Shown piece by piece: positions 6,535 through 9,351 of a DNA stretch of 9,351 bases. Source of the stretch: Candidatus Didemnitutus sp. Lineage in GTDB: Bacteria; Verrucomicrobiota; Verrucomicrobiia; Opitutales; Opitutaceae. The notes under the pieces were generated by a model. It was not told the DNA's origin. It searched no databases and saw nothing but the letters and a program-made list of their open reading frames with translations. The stretch covers positions 1-9,351 of the forward strand of contig JAUXOH010000152.1 of assembly GCA_030682505.1 (NCBI GenBank), in the 5' to 3' direction. Positions within the stretch are counted from its first letter, which is position 1. Each line of letters begins with the position of its first letter. The translations under genes and the position numbers were made by a program.

Positions 6535-6623
6535 GATTCGGTTTGTTTATGACAGCATGGCAGCCCGTCGCCCGCTCGCGCCCGGAACGGTGCGAAGACG
6601 GGCAACCGGTGGATCGCGCGGCG

Positions 6624-8192
6624 TCAGTCGCCGAACTTGATGCCTTGGGCGAGCGGGAGGGCGTGGGAGTAATTCACCGTCACGGTCTGGCGCCGCATGT
6701 AGGTGCGCCACGCATCGCTGCCGCTTTCGCGACCGCCGCCGGTTTCCTTTTCGCCGCCAAACGCGCCGCCGATCTCCGCACCGCTGGTGCCGATGTTGAC
6801 GTTGGCCAGACCGCAATCACTGCCGCTGGCCGACAGGAAGCGCTCCGCCTCGCGCAGGTCGGTCGTGAAGATCGCCGAGCTCAGGCCCTGCGGCACGCCG
6901 TTTTGCAAGGCGATTGCTTCGTCGAGCGTGCGGTAGGTCAGCACATAAAGAATCGGCGCGAACGTCTCGTGCTGCACCACCGGCCACTCGTTCTTTGCCT
7001 CAACGATGCACGGGGTGACGTAGTGGCCGCCCGCATACTTCTTTCCGGTCAGCCGCTCGCCGCCGATGAGGACGCGGCCGCCTGATTTCTTCGCCTCGGC
7101 CAGGGCCGCCTGCATGGCCTGCAGCGAAAGGGCGTCGATCAACGGACCGACCAGCGTGGTGGACTTGAGCGGATCGCCGATCGGCAATTGCCGATAGGCC
7201 GACACGAGGGAGGCAACCAATTCATCCTAGATCGACTCGTGGACAATGATGCGCCGCGTCGAGGTGCAGCGCTGGCCCGCGGTGCCGACGGCACCGAAGA
7301 GGATGGCAAGCTTCGCCAGTTTCAGATCGGCGGACGGCGCCACGATGATGGCGTTGTTGCCGCCGAGTTCGAGCAGCGTGCGGCCAAAACGCTGGGCGAC
7401 GACTTCGCCGACGCGCCGGCCCATGCGGGTCGAACCGGTGGCGGACACCAACGGCACGCGCCGGTCGTTGGTCATGAGTTCGCCGATGGTCGGGCCGTCG
7501 CCGATCACCAACGCAAAGATCGCCGGGTCGACGCCGCAGGCGCGGCAGACCTTCTCCGCGATCTTGATGCACGCGATGGCGGTGAGCGGGGTTTTCTCGG
7601 AGGGCTTCCAGATCGTCGTGTCGCCGCACACGGCGGCGAGCGCGCTGTTCCAAGCCCAGACGGCCACGGGAAAATTGAAGGCGGAGATGATGCCGACGAC
7701 GCCGAGCGGTTGCCACGTTTCCATCATGCGATGGCCCGGGCGCTCCGAGGCGATGGTGAGGCCGAAGAGCTGGCGGGATAGACCGACGGCGTAATCGCAG
7801 ATATCGATCATCTCCTGCACCTCGCCCTCACCCTCCACGAGGATCTTGCCGGCCTCGAGCGAGACCAGCTGGCCGAGCTCGGTCTTCAGCTCCCGCAGGG
7901 CATTGCCGTAGCAACGGATCACTTCGCCGCGCTTGGGCGCCGGCAGATCGCGCCAGATGAGAAACGCCTTTTGCGCCGCCGTCACGGCCCGCTCGTAGTC
8001 GGCGGCCGAAGCCTGTTTCACCCGGCCGATGACGGAGCCGTCAATCGGCGAGCGCTTTTCGAGGATGACACCGGTGCCGCCCCACGCGCCCCAGAACGCG
8101 CCCGCATTGGGCGACTTGAGCGACAGCCCGAGCTTGGGGAAGATCGCCCGGGCGGTCTTGGCGACGGAAGGAGAGGAGGAACTTTTTGCCAT
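6624..8192 (-). pseudogene. ALDH7-family alpha-aminoadipate semialdehyde dehydrogenase, interrupted by an in-frame amber codon
   Basis: Antiquitin-type (ALDH7) enzymes oxidise alpha-aminoadipate semialdehyde, in equilibrium with piperideine-6-carboxylate, to 2-aminoadipate in lysine breakdown. Read through, the frame gives 522 positions, close to other ALDH7 proteins. Seen: FNFPVAVWAWN with Asn173; WKPSEKTP with Lys196; ELGGNN with catalytic Glu275; GTAGQRCTSTRR with catalytic Cys309. The far side has HETFAPILYV, GSDCGLANVNIGTSGAEIGG, FGGEKETGGGRESGSDAW and a YMRRQTVTVNYS end, all strongly ALDH7-like. Codon 322 is TAG (7229-7227), between HESI and DELVASLVSAYRQ; the frame and alignment continue unbroken on both sides. 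So one codon is changed, with no frameshift. The 321-residue product keeps the catalytic residues but loses the C-terminal third, including the oligomerisation strand. Pieces are 8192-7227 and 7226-6624. A real nonsense mutation, a sequencing error and readthrough all remain possible. It starts 63 nt after its partner gene. Confidence 0.93.
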
Positions 8193-8255
8193 GGCAGGAA
8201 GGGGTCGGAGGGAAGGAGGGATTGAGCGAAGCGACGGTCGGGCGTCGCGAGTGGG

Positions 8256-9335
8256 TCAGGTCTGGTCGCCGTAAACGCGGCCGCCCCACTGGGTGCCGAG
8301 GAATCGCTCCAGGGAAACGGAGTCCTGCCGCACGAAGCCGGAACCAAGCTTCTTCTTGGCAAAAAGCTCGAGCACCCCGACCACGCCGGCGGCGGTGGTG
8401 AGCTGGATCGCGTTGAGCTTCCGGCCCGCGATCACATCGCCGTGCATCTTCTTGATGAAACTGCGCTGCTTGAGGCCGCCTCCCTTCTCGCGACCCACGA
8501 CGCTGACATAGAACACGACCACGTCGGATTCCGTCTGCGGGACTTCCTGGTCGAAGATCTGCGTCACGAGTTCCTGGCGCGGAGCAAGGTTCAGGTCGTG
8601 GAGCAGGAATTTCATCAGGTCGCGGTGGCCCGGGTAGCGCATGGTCTTGTAATTCAGCTCCTGCACCTTGCCGGCAAAGGTCTCGCACATCGTCGCGACG
8701 CCGCCGGAGGTGTTGAACGCCTCATACTCCGTGCCATCGATGGTGATGCGCTCCACGCCGTCGAGCGACATGGTGGGCATCACGCGCCCGTGGTGCAATG
8801 CCTCGCCGGTCTGGCAATATTCGTTGATCAGGCCCGCCGTGCTCCAGCTGAGGTAATACTTCATCTGGTTGCTCGCGTTGAGCGGGAGGGCGCCAACGCG
8901 CATTTCGCACGTGCGCACATCGTCCAGCGACGAGGCGAGCGAGCCGCCCACGATGTTGATCGCGCCGGGGGCGAGACCGCATTGCGGCATGAACGTCACC
9001 TTCGCGGTCCGGGCCAGCTCGCGGATGAACTTCGTCGTCTCGACATCTTCGCTGAGATCGAAGTAACTCACGCCGGCCGGCACGCACGCGGAGGCGATCG
9101 CGCGGTTCAGGTAAAAGGGGGCGGCATTTACCACCGCGTCGAGGCCCTTGAGGAACGCGGCGAGCTGCCGGGTATCCTTGACGTCGACCTCCTTGAACCG
9201 GGACTTCTTCAGTCCCTTCAGGTCGATGTTCGTGCGTGCATCCGCGAGGACGACACCGGTGCAGAACTTGCAGGATTCGAGGAGGGTGGCGATGGTGGCG
9301 CCGATCTTGCCGGCACCGACGATTCCGATTTTCAT
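8256..9335 (-). CDS. lysine 6-dehydrogenase / saccharopine dehydrogenase family protein
   Basis: This 359-residue oxidoreductase most resembles bacterial L-lysine 6-dehydrogenases, which convert lysine to aminoadipate semialdehyde (piperideine-6-carboxylate), and is related to saccharopine dehydrogenases. Seen: an N-terminal Rossmann fold with GAGKIG at 7-12 and an acidic residue (Asp32 in VVLADAR) at the end of the second strand, which suggests NAD over NADP. VVNAAPFYLN at 68-77, CGLAPGAINIVGG at 119-131, EAFNTSGGVATM at 205-216 and YKTMRYPGH at 229-237 are family motifs as I recall them from the Geobacillus enzyme. The next gene takes aminoadipate semialdehyde onward, which supports a role in lysine catabolism. 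Whether the substrate is free lysine or saccharopine cannot be settled from sequence, and no separate lysine-ketoglutarate reductase gene is visible. The ATG at 9335 gives a Rossmann strand straight after Met, so it is a secure start; AACCCTC lies 6 nt upstream. Confidence 0.85.
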   Translation of the reverse strand: MKIGIVGAGKIGATIATLLESCKFCTGVVLADARTNIDLKGLKKSRFKEVDVKDTRQLAAFLKGLDAVVNAAPFYLNRAIASACVPAGVSYFDLSEDVETTKFIRELARTAKVTFMPQCGLAPGAINIVGGSLASSLDDVRTCEMRVGALPLNASNQMKYYLSWSTAGLINEYCQTGEALHHGRVMPTMSLDGVERITIDGTEYEAFNTSGGVATMCETFAGKVQELNYKTMRYPGHRDLMKFLLHDLNLAPRQELVTQIFDQEVPQTESDVVVFYVSVVGREKGGGLKQRSFIKKMHGDVIAGRKLNAIQLTTAAGVVGVLELFAKKKLGSGFVRQDSVSLERFLGTQWGGRVYGDQT

Positions 9336-9341
9336 AAGGGC

Positions 9342-9348
9342 GAGGGTT
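9342..9348 (-). promoter_or_regulatory. AACCCTC block before the lysine dehydrogenase gene
   Basis: The minus-strand leader reads TCCAACCCTCGCCCTT before the ATG at 9335. It has no purine-rich Shine-Dalgarno sequence. The same heptamer precedes ilvN at nearly the same distance (6 versus 7 nt). Function is inferred only. Confidence 0.3.
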
Positions 9349-9351
9349 GGA

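Noticed and set aside
6563..6603. Inverted repeat gcccgtc/gacgggc downstream of the aldehyde dehydrogenase
   Set aside because: The loop is long (27 nt) and no T-run follows on the minus strand, so it does not qualify as an intrinsic terminator.
1..9351. Mobile elements, CRISPR arrays, tRNA or rRNA genes, prophage or defence genes
   Set aside because: I saw no transposase, repeat array, RNA gene or defence-type protein. The window is core metabolism on a single strand.

Overview
This 9.35 kb window has high GC (about 65% by eye). Every gene I can support lies on the minus strand, so it reads from right to left. The best guess for the source is a Gram-negative bacterium of the Verrucomicrobiota, perhaps Opitutaceae. 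That is an inference from the GC-rich codon use, the missing Shine-Dalgarno sequences and the general look of the proteins; no rRNA or other marker gene is present to confirm it.

Layout, in transcription order. (1) 9335-8256: an intact NAD-dependent oxidoreductase of the lysine 6-dehydrogenase/saccharopine dehydrogenase family. (2) 8192-6624: an ALDH7 (antiquitin-type) alpha-aminoadipate semialdehyde dehydrogenase, split by one in-frame amber codon at 7229-7227. Together these look like a two-step lysine-catabolism module whose second gene is interrupted. (3) 6534-6324: the control region of the branched-chain operon. It holds a possible promoter, a 33-codon leader peptide rich in Leu, Ile and Val, and mutually exclusive RNA hairpins that end in a T-run terminator. 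This is a complete classical transcription attenuator. (4) 6258-1156: ilvD, ilvB, ilvN and ilvC, spaced 12-28 nt apart, closed by a strong hairpin terminator at 1128-1091. (5) 1066-857: a small proline/serine-rich ORF of unknown function. (6) 822-1: the N-terminal 274 codons of leuA, cut by the window edge.

The ilv genes work together. IlvB with IlvN makes acetolactate or acetohydroxybutyrate, IlvC reduces and isomerises it, and IlvD dehydrates it to the keto acids for valine and isoleucine. LeuA takes 2-ketoisovalerate into leucine synthesis. The leader peptide would sense charged tRNAs for all three end products.

The most interesting items are the attenuator, the amber codon in the aldehyde dehydrogenase, and a consistent pattern of C/T-rich leaders without Shine-Dalgarno sequences, often with an ACCC(C/T) block 6-7 nt before the ATG.
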